Assembly: GCF_008017805.1 (NCBI RefSeq)
Contig: NZ_VRTT01000015.1
Location: forward strand, 47,816-111,815
Direction of reading: 5' to 3'
Length of the DNA: 64,000 nucleotides
Source: Paenibacillus sp. N3.4
Lineage (GTDB): Bacteria; Bacillota; Bacilli; Paenibacillales; NBRC-103111
Shown here: piece after piece, positions 45,913-56,830 of the stretch
How the letters are laid out: each line of letters starts with the position of its first letter
Numbering within the stretch: position 1 is the first letter of the stretch
Position numbers and translations under genes: made by a program
Notes under the pieces: generated by a model
Databases searched by the model: none
What the model was told of the DNA's origin: nothing
What the model saw: the letters and a program-made list of their open reading frames with translations, nothing else

Positions 45913-47049
45913 ATGGGTATTCTGAATCCACGCTTAGTTCATCAAATTTTCAGAGGAGTTTGGGTCGCTCTGATTATTGTTATTATTAGTTTAACTTTCT
46001 ATTATATTACCCCATTGGTTTATCCATTTATTTGTGGTTGGATTCTAGCACTTTTACTTAATCCCATTGTAAACTTCTTCCATTTCAAGTTTAAATTACC
46101 TCGTTGGCTTGCTGTCACCTTATCGATGCTGCTGTTCCTTGGTGCCATGATTACGGCGATTACCCTTCTTGTTGCTAATATTGTCGTTGAGCTAGGCTCA
46201 CTAGCCGATACGCTCCAAAACCAGATTAATCGCTGGGCCGAGCAGTTCAATGTCTTTATCAATTCCACAACTTTTCAAAATTGGATCGAACGTATTAATC
46301 GCTTTTTTGAAAATAACCCCAAATATCAAGAAACCGTTAATAACAATCTATCCTCAACGGCAGGATCCATTGCTGACATCAGTAAATTCATCATCAGCTA
46401 TGTCTTTGATACATTAAGAAAACTGTTAACTTCGCTGCCAAATGTCGCAACCATAACGATTATCGTCATGCTAGCTACCTTCTTTATCAGTAAAGACTGG
46501 TATCTATTGATTAAACGCTACAAGGGGATTTTCTCGGAGACCGTCGTAAAGACGACCCAATTGATACGGATTGATTTGCAAAAAGCGCTTTTCGGCTATC
46601 TGAAAGCCCAGCTTATCCTTGTCTCTCTGACAGCCCTTACCGTTATCATCGGTCTTCTTATCCTACGAGTTGATTATGCGATAACCATTGGCTTACTGAC
46701 AGGATTGGCGGACTTAATGCCCTACTTGGGGACAGGCGCTGTCATGGTTCCATGGATTGTTTACGTATTTTTTGCGCAAGGCAACATTTATCTGGGTATT
46801 GGACTCAGCGTACTATATGGGGCAATCGTAATCGCTCGGCAAATCATGGAGCCCAAGGTACTGGCCTCTTCCGTAGGCCTAGATCCTCTGGCTACGCTCA
46901 TAGCGATGTTCGTTGGCTTGAAGCTATTCGGACTGCTTGGACTTATTATCGGACCTGTGTCCCTTATCGTTTTATCCGCTTTCCATCGCGCTCGTATTTT
47001 TCATGATATTGCCTCGTACATAAGAAAAGGCTCGATAACTCCCGAGTAG
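45913..47049 (+). CDS. ytvI: AI-2E-family membrane protein, YtvI-like
   Basis: 378 residues, about eight membrane segments, of the AI-2E transporter/PurR-regulated permease family. The start has AAGGAGAG upstream. LTGLADLMPYLGTGAVMVPWIVY and QIMEPKVLASSVGLDPLATLIAMFVGLKLFG are the family's conserved C-terminal part. The neighbourhood (fxsA, pyk) is that of B. subtilis ytvI, whose product is linked to sporulation, though the transported substrate is unproven. The stop codon lies in the loop of the terminator at 47026-47068. Confidence 0.85.
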   Translation: MGILNPRLVHQIFRGVWVALIIVIISLTFYYITPLVYPFICGWILALLLNPIVNFFHFKFKLPRWLAVTLSMLLFLGAMITAITLLVANIVVELGSLADTLQNQINRWAEQFNVFINSTTFQNWIERINRFFENNPKYQETVNNNLSSTAGSIADISKFIISYVFDTLRKLLTSLPNVATITIIVMLATFFISKDWYLLIKRYKGIFSETVVKTTQLIRIDLQKALFGYLKAQLILVSLTALTVIIGLLILRVDYAITIGLLTGLADLMPYLGTGAVMVPWIVYVFFAQGNIYLGIGLSVLYGAIVIARQIMEPKVLASSVGLDPLATLIAMFVGLKLFGLLGLIIGPVSLIVLSAFHRARIFHDIASYIRKGSITPE

Positions 47050-47068
47050 GTGGGGGAATCGAGCCTTT
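47026..47068. terminator. Terminator overlapping the ytvI stop codon
   Basis: AAAGGCTCGAT (47026-47036) pairs exactly with ATCGAGCCTTT (47058-47068). The TAG of ytvI (47047-47049) sits in the 21-nt loop. It also lies after the convergent fxsA gene and can serve both. Confidence 0.7.
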
Positions 47069-47111
47069 GTTACTTGAGAGAAAAACAGGATGGAATCCAT
47101 CACTTGATTCC

Positions 47112-47507
47112 TCATTTACGATTTAAAAAGCGGATGCTGCCTCTGTTGATCCTCTTTTGGATAAACATAAGTAACAAGACCTTGAAGATTGGACGTGTAT
47201 AGGGAAAAACGAGCAGAAATCCGAGGATGTCAGTCAAAAACCCAGGTACAATCAATAGGATGCCACCGATAAAAATACAGATGCCATCCAGTAGATGCTG
47301 CGCAGGCAGCTGACCCTGCGACCATTCAAAGCGGGCATATTCCAATACTTTGCGCCCTTCACGCTTGGCAAAATAGGCGCCTAAGACGCTGCTTAATAAA
47401 ATAAGTGCGAATGTCGTCCAGCCGCCGATGTAATGCCCTATGGTAAATAGGAGTGTAACTTCAATCGCGGGTACAAGAATACATAGAGCAACAATGATAC
47501 GAAACAT
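47112..47507 (-). CDS. fxsA: FxsA-family membrane protein
   Basis: 131 residues with membrane helices at about 5-25, 29-48 and 75-100. The family pattern PAIEVTLLFTIGHYIGGWTTFALILLSSVLGAYFAKREG (part) and LLIVPGFLTDILGFLLVFP is clear. E. coli FxsA suppresses phage T7 exclusion by the F plasmid; in Firmicutes its role is unknown. Syntenic with B. subtilis ytzA/fxsA beside ytvI. 15 bp after the thioesterase gene, so probably cotranscribed. Confidence 0.88.
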   Translation of the reverse strand: MFRIIVALCILVPAIEVTLLFTIGHYIGGWTTFALILLSSVLGAYFAKREGRKVLEYARFEWSQGQLPAQHLLDGICIFIGGILLIVPGFLTDILGFLLVFPYTRPIFKVLLLMFIQKRINRGSIRFLNRK

Positions 47508-47521
47508 AGAATCAGCCCCTC

Positions 47522-47983
47522 TCAGGCATGCTCATTTAACAGTAGCCATAATTCTGGCGCTTCCTTTTCTATACGTACCGGCTTCCAAGAAGGATTCACC
47601 CATACATGACTTGTTGTCCCAATTACCAGCAATTCACCAATGGGTTCGAAGGAAAAGGACGTGTCCGCGGCCGCCTCCCCTGTCACTCTTCGAATCTCAT
47701 AAGCAAAACGAAGCCGGACGCTGCTTATCTCAACCACACGTGTATAAATCTTGACAACATCATCATAACGCGCAGGCTTTTTGAATGAAGTACCTGCCTC
47801 AATGACAGGCAGGAGAAGCCCTTTCTCCTCAATACGCCGATAGGGATATCCGAGTTCTCGAATGAATTCCGTCCGGCCGATCTCAAACCACGTCAAATAG
47901 TTGGGATGGTAGACCACACCCATTTGATCCGTTTCCCCATATCGCACGCGCAGCTGATGCTGATGCCAACGCATTTCTGTCAT
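47522..47983 (-). CDS. Acyl-CoA thioesterase, hot-dog fold (YbgC-like)
   Basis: 153 residues. The start at 47983 is chosen for GGAGG 7 nt upstream; the frame is open to 48034. HQHQLRVRYGETDQMGVVYHPNYLTWFEIGR (part) carries the conserved Asp of the 4HBT active site, and RYDDVVKIYTRV the next strand. It hydrolyses short acyl-CoA or similar thioesters in the cytoplasm; the natural substrate is not known. First gene of a two-gene unit with fxsA. Confidence 0.85.
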   Translation of the reverse strand: MTEMRWHQHQLRVRYGETDQMGVVYHPNYLTWFEIGRTEFIRELGYPYRRIEEKGLLLPVIEAGTSFKKPARYDDVVKIYTRVVEISSVRLRFAYEIRRVTGEAAADTSFSFEPIGELLVIGTTSHVWVNPSWKPVRIEKEAPELWLLLNEHA

Positions 47984-48076
47984 GTTCGTTCCTCCATGGA
48001 TAAAGTCCTTTCTATAGATTATAGCATATTGCAATCACAGAGCATGAATTCTGCCCTTCAGTTGCATCGGCAAAGC

Positions 48077-48120
48077 AAAAAAGAGTGAAGCCGAGAATCA
48101 TCTCGTCTTCACTCTTTTTT
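48077..48120. terminator. Bidirectional terminator after pyk
   Basis: AAAAAAGAGTGAAG (48077-48090) pairs exactly with CTTCACTCTTTTTT (48107-48120), and inner arms CGAGA/TCTCG (48092-48096 with 48101-48105) extend the stem. It lies 11 bp past the pyk stop codon. Confidence 0.85.
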
Positions 48121-48131
48121 AAGGGAATAGA

Positions 48132-49886
48132 CTACAGAACGCTTGCTTGTCCGGAGTAGATAACGCCTACTTCTGGATAGATCGACACTTCTGTTCCATC
48201 TTTAATCAACTCTACAGCATTCTCTACACCGACGATAACCGGGATACCTAAGCTTAAAGCAACTACAGCCGCGTGGGAAGTAATGCCGCCTACTTCAGTA
48301 ATCAGCGCTGAAGCTCTTTGCACAGCAGGCATATATTCTTTATCTGTAGTAATGGTTACAAGCACAGCGCCGTCTACCATCTTCTCATTCGCTTCTTCTG
48401 GTGTACGCGCAGTAACAACGATTCCTGTCGCCGTTTGCATACCGATACCTGTACCTTTGGCAATCATCTCGCCTACGTGATGAACTTTAATTAAGTTCGT
48501 TGTTCCAGAGCGACCAACCGGTACGCCTGCCGTAATAACGACGATATCGCCTAAAGTTACGAGGCCTGTTTTGATACTGCTGTCAACAGCGAGGTTGAAC
48601 AGCTCGTCCGTTGTTTTCGCAGAAACACCCTTCACTGGAATGACACCCCATACGAGGGATAAACGGCGAATGACTTGATCGCTAGGCGTTACAGCAATGA
48701 TTGGCGCTTTCGGACGGTACTTGGATACCATTCTAGCTGTATATCCGCTTTCTGTAGCGGTCAGGATCGCTTTAGCACCTAACTCCAAAGCGGAGTTCGC
48801 TACAGCTTGAGAAATCGCTTCTGTAACCGTAACTTGTTGGGCTTGAGCTTGACGAAGGAAAATTTCTTTATATTCCAAAGCCGATTCTGCACGCTCCGCA
48901 ATACGAGCCATCGTTTGAACGGATTCCACCGGATATTTACCGGCAGCTGTTTCACCAGACAACATAACAGCGTCTGTTCCGTCAAATACCGCATTCGCAA
49001 CGTCGCTTGCTTCTGCGCGCGTTGGGCGAGGGTTACGCTGCATGGAATCGAGCATCATCGTAGCTGTAATTACCGGCTTGCCAACGATGTTACATTTTTT
49101 GATCATTTGTTTTTGAACAACAGGAACGTCTTCAGCCGGGATTTCAACACCAAGATCTCCACGAGCAACCATCAGACCATCGGAAACTTCAAGGATTTCG
49201 TCGAGATTGTCGACGCCCTCTTGGTTTTCGATTTTACTGATGATTTGGATGTGAGACGCATTGTGTCTTTCCAGCAATTCACGAATTTCCATGACATCAC
49301 TAGCTTTACGTACGAAAGAAGCAGCAATAAAATCAACGCCTTGCTCAATACCGAAAACGATATCGTTCGCATCTTTCTCCGTAATGCCCGGAAGACTGAT
49401 CTTCACGCCCGGCACGTTAACGCCTTTTTTGCTCTTGATCGTTCCGCCATTGACAATCAGACATTCGATCTCTGTTCCACGCACATCAAGAACCGTTAAT
49501 CCGATCAAACCGTCATCGATAAGGATCGTGGAGCCAACAGCAACGTCCCGTGGCAGGTCCGCATAAGTAACCGAAATGCGCTCTGCATCTCCCAGAATCT
49601 CTTCTGTTGTCAGAATGAGGTGCTTGTCCTGAACAAGCTCAATCGGTTCTTCTTTTAATTTACCCGTACGAATTTCCGGTCCTTTGGTATCCAGCAAAAT
49701 AGCTGCTGTCTTACCTGTCTCTGCAGATGCTGCGCGAAGGTTGCGGATACGTGCGCCGTGCTCCTCAAAATCTCCATGGGAGAAGTTAAGACGGGCCACG
49801 TTCATTCCCGCTAATAAAAGCTTTTTCAAGTTCTCTTGTGATTCGCTTGCAGGTCCAATGGTACAGACAATTTTCGTTTTACGCAT
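48132..49886 (-). CDS. pyk: Pyruvate kinase with C-terminal PEP-utiliser domain
   Basis: 584 residues. It makes pyruvate and ATP from phosphoenolpyruvate. [20 protein letters not shown] starts the barrel. Catalytic [15 protein letters not shown] and [12 protein letters not shown] and the effector-domain region follow. The extra C-terminal domain of Bacillus enzymes has the His motif [21 protein letters not shown]. Its ATG overlaps the accA stop by 8 bp, so translation is coupled. In B. subtilis pfkA lies between accA and pyk; here pfkA is not at this place. Confidence 0.95.
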   Translation of the reverse strand: MRKTKIVCTIGPASESQENLKKLLLAGMNVARLNFSHGDFEEHGARIRNLRAASAETGKTAAILLDTKGPEIRTGKLKEEPIELVQDKHLILTTEEILGDAERISVTYADLPRDVAVGSTILIDDGLIGLTVLDVRGTEIECLIVNGGTIKSKKGVNVPGVKISLPGITEKDANDIVFGIEQGVDFIAASFVRKASDVMEIRELLERHNASHIQIISKIENQEGVDNLDEILEVSDGLMVARGDLGVEIPAEDVPVVQKQMIKKCNIVGKPVITATMMLDSMQRNPRPTRAEASDVANAVFDGTDAVMLSGETAAGKYPVESVQTMARIAERAESALEYKEIFLRQAQAQQVTVTEAISQAVANSALELGAKAILTATESGYTARMVSKYRPKAPIIAVTPSDQVIRRLSLVWGVIPVKGVSAKTTDELFNLAVDSSIKTGLVTLGDIVVITAGVPVGRSGTTNLIKVHHVGEMIAKGTGIGMQTATGIVVTARTPEEANEKMVDGAVLVTITTDKEYMPAVQRASALITEVGGITSHAAVVALSLGIPVIVGVENAVELIKDGTEVSIYPEVGVIYSGQASVL

Positions 49887-50853
49887 GGTTTCCCTCCTGA
49901 TTGAATGTGAACCTACCGATATCTCTAAATTTACGGTAACGGTCCTCTAACAGCTCCTGTTCGTTCAAATTCAGCAAAGGCTGAAGCTGCTCCCAGATCG
50001 CTGTCTTGATGAATTCTGCTTGTGCTGATGGATCCCGGTGTGCTCCGCCTTTAGGCTCCGGAATGATACCGTCGATCACCTTGAGGTCCAAGATATGATC
50101 CGCAGTAATTTTCATCGCTTCTGCCGCGTGCAGCGCCTTGGAAGCATCTTTATATAAGATGGAAGCTGCACCTTCGGGACTAATAACCGAATAGATAGCA
50201 TTTTCCAACATTAACACCTTATTGCCTAAACCTAATGCGAGCGCGCCGCCGCTCCCGCCTTCACCCAAAACAATACAAATGATTGGCACACGAAAAGAGG
50301 CCATTTCCAGCAAATTTCTGGCAATCGCTTCTCCTTGACCGCGCTCTTCCGCAGCGTTCCCCGGGAATGCGCCTTTCGTATCAATAAATGTCACGATAGG
50401 TCGCTTAAATTTGTTCGCTTGGCGCATCAAGCGCAAAGCTTTACGAAATCCTTCCGGATGCGGCAAACCAAAGTTACGAGCAATATTATCTTTGGTATCT
50501 TTCCCTTTTTGATGACCTACCACGGTAACCGGAACGCCATTCAATTTCGCGATTCCACCAACAATGGCAAGATCATCCCCATAAAGTCGATCCCCATGGA
50601 ACTCAATAAAATCCGTAAAGATCGATTCGATATAATCCATCGTCGTCGGTCTTTGAGGATGGCGCGCCAACTGCATTTTCTCAGCAGAAGACATATTGGC
50701 GTAAAGCTCATTCTCAAGCTCGGCGTATCTTTCCTCTAAACGACGTATTTCCTCTGAGAAATCAAACTGCTTTTCTGCTCCTAATTTACGCAGCTCAGCA
50801 ATCTTGTTTTTCACTTCGACCAACGGCTGTTCAAATGACATTTCACTCGCCAC
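49879..50853 (-). CDS. accA: Acetyl-CoA carboxylase carboxyltransferase subunit alpha
   Basis: 324 residues. With AccD it transfers carboxyl from biotin carrier to acetyl-CoA, the first step of fatty acid synthesis. Family segments: [70 protein letters not shown] (part) and [20 protein letters not shown]. It starts 11 bp before the accD stop and ends 8 bp into pyk, all overlapping, which ties lipid synthesis to glycolysis in one operon. Confidence 0.95.
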   Translation of the reverse strand: MASEMSFEQPLVEVKNKIAELRKLGAEKQFDFSEEIRRLEERYAELENELYANMSSAEKMQLARHPQRPTTMDYIESIFTDFIEFHGDRLYGDDLAIVGGIAKLNGVPVTVVGHQKGKDTKDNIARNFGLPHPEGFRKALRLMRQANKFKRPIVTFIDTKGAFPGNAAEERGQGEAIARNLLEMASFRVPIICIVLGEGGSGGALALGLGNKVLMLENAIYSVISPEGAASILYKDASKALHAAEAMKITADHILDLKVIDGIIPEPKGGAHRDPSAQAEFIKTAIWEQLQPLLNLNEQELLEDRYRKFRDIGRFTFNQEGNHA

Positions 50854-51709
50854 TCGCCACTTCCCCCTTCACTCCGTGCATGTCAAGCAGCTTAATCAAC
50901 GTCGGCCTCATCTCTTTGCGGCTTACGACTTTATCGAGCTGACCATGCTCCAAGTTGAATTCAGAAGTCTGGAAATTGTCCGGCAGCTTCTGTTTAATGG
51001 TTTGTTCGATGACGCGGCGACCTGTAAAGCCGAATGGTGCCGCCGGCTCGGCCAAAATAATATCACCCAGCATCGCAAAGCTCGCTGACACACCGCCAAA
51101 AGTCGGATCCGTAATAATGGAAATAAATAATCCGCCTTCTTCACTCAGCCTAGACAAGGCTGCGCTTGTCTTAGCCATTTGCATCAAGCTCAAAATGCTT
51201 TCTTGCATACGGGCTCCACCTGATGTGGAATAAATAATAATCGGGCATTTCTTTTCGATTGCCGCTTCAACGGCTCTAGTAATTCTTTCGCCAACAACGG
51301 AACCCAGTGAACCGCCCATAAAATCAAAGCTCATGGCAGCAACAATAACCGGATAACCGCCAATGGTACCTTCACCTGTGATGATGGCATCTTGCAATTT
51401 CGTTGTATTTTTTGCTTTTTCCAATTTTTCTATATAATCGGGAAACTGCAATGGGTCCTCAGAAATCATGTCCTGGTCGTATTCCAGAATTTGACCTCCG
51501 TCAAGTGTGATCTGGATGCGCTCCATCGCGTTCAATCGATAATGATAGCCGCATGCCGTGCACACTTTCAGATTTTTCTCAAGCTCTTTGCTTGTCTGAA
51601 TCGTACCGCACTTGGGGCATTTATTCATTAAACCTTCGGGAATTTCCCTTTTTGTTTTCTCGGAAGGAATCGTTGCATATTTTCGTTTTTGAAATAAATC
51701 CTTTAGCAC
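50843..51709 (-). CDS. accD: Acetyl-CoA carboxylase carboxyltransferase subunit beta
   Basis: 288 residues. N-terminal zinc ribbon with Cys31, Cys34, Cys50 and Cys53 ([15 protein letters not shown]), then the crotonase-like transferase domain with [20 protein letters not shown] and [24 protein letters not shown] (part). Forms the alpha2beta2 carboxyltransferase with AccA. First gene of accD-accA-pyk; in E. coli its zinc ribbon binds its own mRNA, which is not tested here. Confidence 0.95.
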   Translation of the reverse strand: MLKDLFQKRKYATIPSEKTKREIPEGLMNKCPKCGTIQTSKELEKNLKVCTACGYHYRLNAMERIQITLDGGQILEYDQDMISEDPLQFPDYIEKLEKAKNTTKLQDAIITGEGTIGGYPVIVAAMSFDFMGGSLGSVVGERITRAVEAAIEKKCPIIIYSTSGGARMQESILSLMQMAKTSAALSRLSEEGGLFISIITDPTFGGVSASFAMLGDIILAEPAAPFGFTGRRVIEQTIKQKLPDNFQTSEFNLEHGQLDKVVSRKEMRPTLIKLLDMHGVKGEVASGE

Positions 51710-51775
51710 ATTTCCACCTCTAATTGGCTGTTATCGTAAATCTCTGACAAGCCACATGACTTACTTCTATTTTCA

Positions 51776-51964
51776 CTATCTATGTAAAATAGAATTGAGC
51801 ACTTCTTGCACTTCTTCCAATTCCCCTTCGGGAACGACAATTTCAAACTGATTTTTGGACAAAGAAATACCACGAACCTGTACTAGAAATCCTTCTTCCG
51901 ACAGCCTCTGTTTAATCCGCTCTGCAATCTTTGCGGTAGGAGCTATGTATATCACCGTCCACAT
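51776..51964 (-). CDS. Small conserved-looking protein upstream of accD
   Basis: 62 residues: VIYIAPTAKIAERIKQRLSEEG, then FLVQVRGISLSKNQFEIVVPEG ending LEEVQEVLNSI. The pattern (strand, helix, strand, strand, helix) is a small ferredoxin-like fold resembling signal-transducing or DUF2007-type proteins. A ribosome site AGGAGG lies 8 nt before the ATG. It lies 66 bp upstream of accD in the same direction. Function unknown. Confidence 0.65.
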   Translation of the reverse strand: MWTVIYIAPTAKIAERIKQRLSEEGFLVQVRGISLSKNQFEIVVPEGELEEVQEVLNSILHR

Positions 51965-52122
51965 GAAAAAAACCTCCTATGACGTGCAACTACATATATT
52001 AGGGCAAGTTGGCAACGATGTATAATAAACATCCTTTTATAAGCATAGGCACACACAATGGAATAATGATATCATAATTTCTCTTTTTCCCGCAACAGAG
52101 CTCTTTCATGAAAAAAAGCGAA

Positions 52123-52149
52123 GTCTGAACTAATCGAGCTAGTCCAGAC
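52123..52149 (-). terminator. Terminator overlapping the pgpA stop codon
   Basis: GTCTGAACTA (52123-52132) pairs with TAGTCCAGAC (52140-52149) with one G-U, loop 7 nt. The minus strand continues TTCGCTTTTTTTC. The pgpA stop codon at 52139-52141 lies at the edge of the loop. Confidence 0.65.
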
Positions 52150-52639
52150 GCATTTTACCGCTATAATCAGGCGCATGCTCGTTCTGATGAGCAATTCTGG
52201 CCGAAGCTGCGGCGGCTAAGCCGCACACCAAATCATCGAGAAAAACATGTACCGAAGCACGATCATCATTCAATGCTCGGATAATGCCGACTTTTTCTTT
52301 ATCCAAATAGCCGAAGCTGGTTAAACCAATCATGCCATATACATGAACAATACCTAGGGCAAGCGTTTCATCGACACCGTAAAGCGGTTCATCTGCCTCC
52401 AGGATCGACTGCAAAGGCTCGGGCAACAGCTTCTTTTCGGCTAATTCATCGAGGGCAATGCCCGTGTATAACGTATATTGTACTTCCCGCTTCGCAAGAA
52501 CAGCGAGCACACTATCTACACAATCTTTTTCCGTGAGTTGACTATTATAGGGCTTTTGCAGTTTAAATACAATCTCTGATATTTGTTCAATCGTTACGCC
52601 GCGTTTTTGCAACAATTGGATCATATGTTGTTCAGTCAT
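52139..52639 (-). CDS. Phosphatidylglycerophosphatase A-like (YutG)
   Basis: 166 residues of the PgpA family in its short Firmicute form (B. subtilis YutG). It has VTIEQISEIVFKLQKPYNSQL at the start and DDRASVHVFLDDLVCGLAAAASARIAH at the end, the latter with the acidic FLDDLVCG motif. E. coli PgpA dephosphorylates phosphatidylglycerol phosphate, but the soluble YutG form may have another substrate. GAGGAGG lies upstream of the ATG. Confidence 0.8.
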   Translation of the reverse strand: MTEQHMIQLLQKRGVTIEQISEIVFKLQKPYNSQLTEKDCVDSVLAVLAKREVQYTLYTGIALDELAEKKLLPEPLQSILEADEPLYGVDETLALGIVHVYGMIGLTSFGYLDKEKVGIIRALNDDRASVHVFLDDLVCGLAAAASARIAHQNEHAPDYSGKMRLD

Positions 52640-52709
52640 AAATCCTCCTCTTACACATGAGTTGGCCCTGAAAAGTCAGGTTCCTATTCATATGCGGAGG
52701 AAACGAACA

Positions 52710-55700
52710 TTATTTCAGTCTGACGGAATCTTTGCCCATGATCGTCTCGATCATACGGATCAGCTCCTTGGACGGATCCACCAAATATTGGTCGCTCAGG
52801 GCCAAGAGCTTATTGCTGCTTTCATAGAATAGCGCAACAGCAAGCGGCCCTTTGTACAGCTTCAGCAGCGCCTTCAGCTGCAGGAGCTTGTCCGGCTGTT
52901 CACAGTCAGCCGTAATCTTGACGAATACCCGCTGAGCCTTCGGCTCCGCAGCGGGTTTGACGCTGCCCACAGCCTGCGGCTGGGCAGCGCTCGTCCGCGC
53001 CGGCTGCGCCGCTGCGCGAGGCTCCTGGCGGCCCGCTAGCGGGCCGCCTGCCTTGGGGCTGCGCTGCGCGCTCCGGCAGCTGCGCGAGCGGACTGGTCGG
53101 TGACGGAGTCACCTGTCCGTCTTGGCGGCCCAGGCTGCCGGCGAAGCCGCTGGACGCCCTCAGGATCGTCCAGCGCGACAAGCTGCTCCGCGAGCAGCTT
53201 GGGCGGGTCCTCGTCCTGAAGCTGCAGCTTCGCCCTGACAAGGACGAGCCTGCCCTTTTGTACGAGCGGAGCCGCATTCTTCCAGGTCTCGGGGAACAAC
53301 ACCACCTCGACCTTATCAATGCGATCCTCCAGCTCCATGAAGGCCATAGGCTGGCCCTTCTTCGTGACGATTGTCTTATTCGAGAGAATCATCCCCGCCA
53401 CAAGCACTTCACTGTTATCGGGCAGTTCCTGTAGCTGGTGCAGCATAACGGCTTCCATCTCGCCAAGCTTTTCGGCATAGGCATCCAGCGGATGCCCGGA
53501 TATATACATGCCGAGGAGCTCCTTCTCCAGCTCCAATTGCTTGCTCTGCGGCATCGGCGCAATGTTCGGCACTTCCACTTCCCAGTTCGGTTCTTCAACG
53601 AAACCGAACAGATGGAGCTGCAGATCATCCCGCTCCTTGCGCCATTTGGTGGCAGAGGCAATGGTCTCGTCAAGAATGGCCATCAACTGAGCCCGATGCC
53701 CGCCAAGCGTATCGAAGGCCCCCCCTTGGATAAGCGACTCGATGACTCTTTTATTACATACACGTAAATCAACGCGTCTACAGAAATCGAGCAAGCTTTC
53801 GAAAGGAGCTTGCTTGCGTTCGTTCAGGATGGCATCGATGGCATGCGTACCCACATTTTTGATCGCAGCAAGCCCGAATCGGATCGCTCCGGCTTGACGA
53901 TCCGGCGTAAACACCGTTCCGCTGCCATTAACATCAGGCGGGAGCACAGCTAATTTCATTCTTCGGCACTCATCCACATACTCCGCAACCTTACGATGAT
54001 TGCCCATGACAGCCGTCAGCATGGAGGCCATGAAATAAATCGTATAATGCGCTTTGAGATAGGCTGTTTGGAAGGCAAGCACTCCGTAAGCGGTCGCATG
54101 CGCCCGAGGAAACCCGTAATCAGCGAAGCGCACAATCATATCATAGACGTGATTCGCTTCTTCTTTACTAAACCCTTGGCCCAAGCTGCCCGCAACGAAA
54201 TGGGTTCGTTCTTCATCGAGAACTTCCCGCTTCTTCTTGGAAACCGCTCGTCTTAACAAATCGGCTTCGCCTAAGCTAAAGCCTGCCATCGCCGAAGCAA
54301 TTTGCATAATTTGCTCTTGATAAACAATAATGCCATAGGTATCGCGAAGAATAGGCTCCAAAGTAGGGTGTGGATAAACGACCTCCACCTGCCTGTGCTT
54401 CCCAGCAATGTATTTAGGAATGAAATCCATCGGACCGGGACGGTACAAGGCCACAACGGAAATAATATCTTCAAAAACGGAAGGCTTCAGATCCTTTAAC
54501 ACTCTGCGTACGCCCGTAGACTCCAGCTGAAATACCCCTGTCGTCTCTCCCTTGCTGAGCATGCCGTACGTGACGGCATCTCCATCCATATCCATACCAT
54601 CAAAATCAATGTGAATGCTCTCCATCTGCTGGATCCAATCCATGGTGCGTTCAATAATGGAAAGCGTCCGCAAGCCAAGAAAATCCATTTTCAAAAGACC
54701 GATCGCTTCCAAATGCTCCATGGTGTACTGTGTCAGAGCTGTCTGCGTCGTTCCCTCTTGCAGAGGAACATATTGGGTCAACGGCTCTCTGGAAATAACA
54801 ACCCCTGCCGCATGCGTTGAAGCATGACGAGGCATCCCTTCCACACGCATAGCCATCTCAAGCAGTTCCGCTGTTCTAGGCTGCCTAGCGACCAATGCTT
54901 TCAAGTCCGAGCTAACCTTCAAAGCATCTGAAAGGGTCATACCCAGCTGATTCGGAATGGCTTTGGCCGCACGATCGACATCGCCATAAGGGACATTTAA
55001 CACCCGTCCTACATCCCGGACGGCAGCTTTGGCCGCCATCGTTCCGAAAGTGATGATCTGCGCCACATGTTCCCCGCCATATTTAGCAACGACGTAATCG
55101 ATGACTTCGTCCCGGCGTTCATCGCTAAAATCAATATCAATATCGGGCATCGTAATCCGTTCCGGGTTCAAAAAACGTTCAAAGAGGAGCTTATATTGAA
55201 GCGGATCGACATTCGTAATGCGCAGCACGTAAGCCACTAAGCTTCCCGCTGAGGATCCCCTTCCGGGACCCGTCATGATCCTCTTTTCGTGAGCAAAACG
55301 AATGAAATCCCAAACAATAAGGAAATAGTCCGAAAACCCCATATTTTCAATAACGCCTAACTCGTAAGTTAACCGTTCTTCCGCTTGTTTCCTGAGCGGT
55401 GCCTCTGCGGAATGCCATTCCGCTTTGGCCCCATAACGTTGTTCTAATCCTTGTACGCATAGCTCACGTAAATATTCGCCTGCCGAAAGCGGTTCGGGAA
55501 TGGGGCGAAAGCTTGGCAAAATTGATTTGCCAAACTCCAGTTCGACTTGGCAACGCTCCGCCACAACCAGCGTATTCGCCAAGGCTTCGGGAACATGAAG
55601 AAATAAACGTCTCATTTCATCATCGCTCTTGAGATACATCTGACTTGTCCCCATGCGAAGCCGATCCTTGTCTTCCACGGTTTTACCTGTTCCGATACAA

Positions 55701-56398
55701 ATGAGAATATCCTGCATTACATGGTCGGGCTCCGTCACATAATGCACATCGTTCGTCGCGATAAGCGGAATTCCTGTTTCTCGACTCAATTCAATCATCG
55801 AGACCATGACTTTTTTCTGTTCGATCATGCCATGATCTTGAATTTCCAGAAAGAAATCATCGCCAAATATCGCGCGATAGCGTTCCGCAGCCTTTTGTGC
55901 TTCTTCCTTGCGGTCATGCAGCAAATGCTGAGAAACTTCACTCCCCAAGCAGGAGCTCAGACAAACAAGTCCCTCGGAATATTGGGCCAGATGGTCCAAA
56001 TCGATACGAGGTTTATAGTGAAAGCCTTGCAAATGGCCAATAGAGCAAAGCTTCATTAAATTTTGGTAACCTTGGTTGTTTTTGGCCAGCAGGATGAGGT
56101 GATAAATCGGCTGCTCCGCTCTGCTCCCCTTATCTCGGAGCGAACCTGCCGTGAAATACACCTCACAGCCAATAATCGGTTTTATGCCCCGCTGTTTGCA
56201 TGCTTTGTAGAAGGCAATCGCGCCATACATGACACCGTGGTCCGTCAAAGCCAGAGAGGTCATGCCTAGATTAGCCGCCTGCGAAACCAGTTCGTCCATA
56301 CGCGCTGCACCATCTAATAGACTGTATTCACTATGTACATGCAAATGTACAAAAGCACTCATCGACATTTCCTCCCGTCTCTTATTTATTCCTAACAT
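52710..56398 (-). CDS. dnaE: DNA polymerase III alpha subunit (DnaE), frameshift in GC-rich linker
   Basis: Replicative polymerase of the DnaE1/DnaE3-like type, about 1229 residues if one base is restored. PHP domain VHLHVHSEYSLLDGAARMDEL (part), palm acids in PDIDIDFSDERRDEVIDY, YQEQIMQIASAMAGFSLGEAD, helix-hairpin-helix and the OB fold VLVAGMILSNKTIV. The frame from 56398 ends at 53036. The last part (QRVFVKITADCEQPDKLLQL to KDSVRLK) lies in the +1 coordinate frame up to 52710. Adding one C to the run at 53055-53058 joins them as SAAPKAGGPLAG. The linker (52940-53170) is unusually GC-rich. The gene is essential, so sequence error is likely. Confidence 0.9.
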
Positions 56399-56497
56399 TT
56401 TATCATATTGGGACTATTCCATCCCATATATTAAAAAGAGTGTTTGTCCTTATCTCCTCAGTCAAGTTAAGTTAGCTGGAAAGGAAGCGATCGGAAC

Positions 56498-56830
56498 ATG
56501 TATGTCTTTTGGGCGAATATTATCGTTTACTTTTGTATTGCTTTCGGGGTCGTCTTCGGAGGCAGCATGCTCAGTGGAATCGCCGCCGTGCTAACCCTTC
56601 AATCACCAACTGAAAAAATGCTGACCATCTCGGAGAACATTAAAATTTGGGCCATGGTAGCTGCCGTAGGCGGTACGATTGACCCCATACGCTATATTGA
56701 AAGCCACGTAGCGGTCGGTCATTTGAACCCGGCTATCAAACAAGTCGTACTCATCGTCGTCGCCTTCGTTGGCGCGCAGCTTGGCACTTCACTCATTCAA
56801 ATGATCTGCAAGGGAGGCAACCAGCCTTGA
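56498..56830 (+). CDS. ytrH: Sporulation membrane protein YtrH
   Basis: 110 residues, divergent from dnaE. MYVFWANIIVYFCIAFGVVFGGSMLSGIAAVLT (part) with membrane segments at about 5-33, 45-65 and 80-103. ESHVAVGHLNPAIKQ is typical. In B. subtilis YtrH and YtrI are made under sigma-E in the mother cell and are needed for efficient sporulation. Its stop overlaps the start of ytrI (56827-56830). Confidence 0.88.
   Translation: MYVFWANIIVYFCIAFGVVFGGSMLSGIAAVLTLQSPTEKMLTISENIKIWAMVAAVGGTIDPIRYIESHVAVGHLNPAIKQVVLIVVAFVGAQLGTSLIQMICKGGNQP

Noticed and set aside
52906..53319. 137-codon frame in the dnaE linker as a separate protein
   Set aside because: Arg/Ser-rich out-of-frame translation of the GC-rich linker; one added base joins the two real dnaE frames without it.
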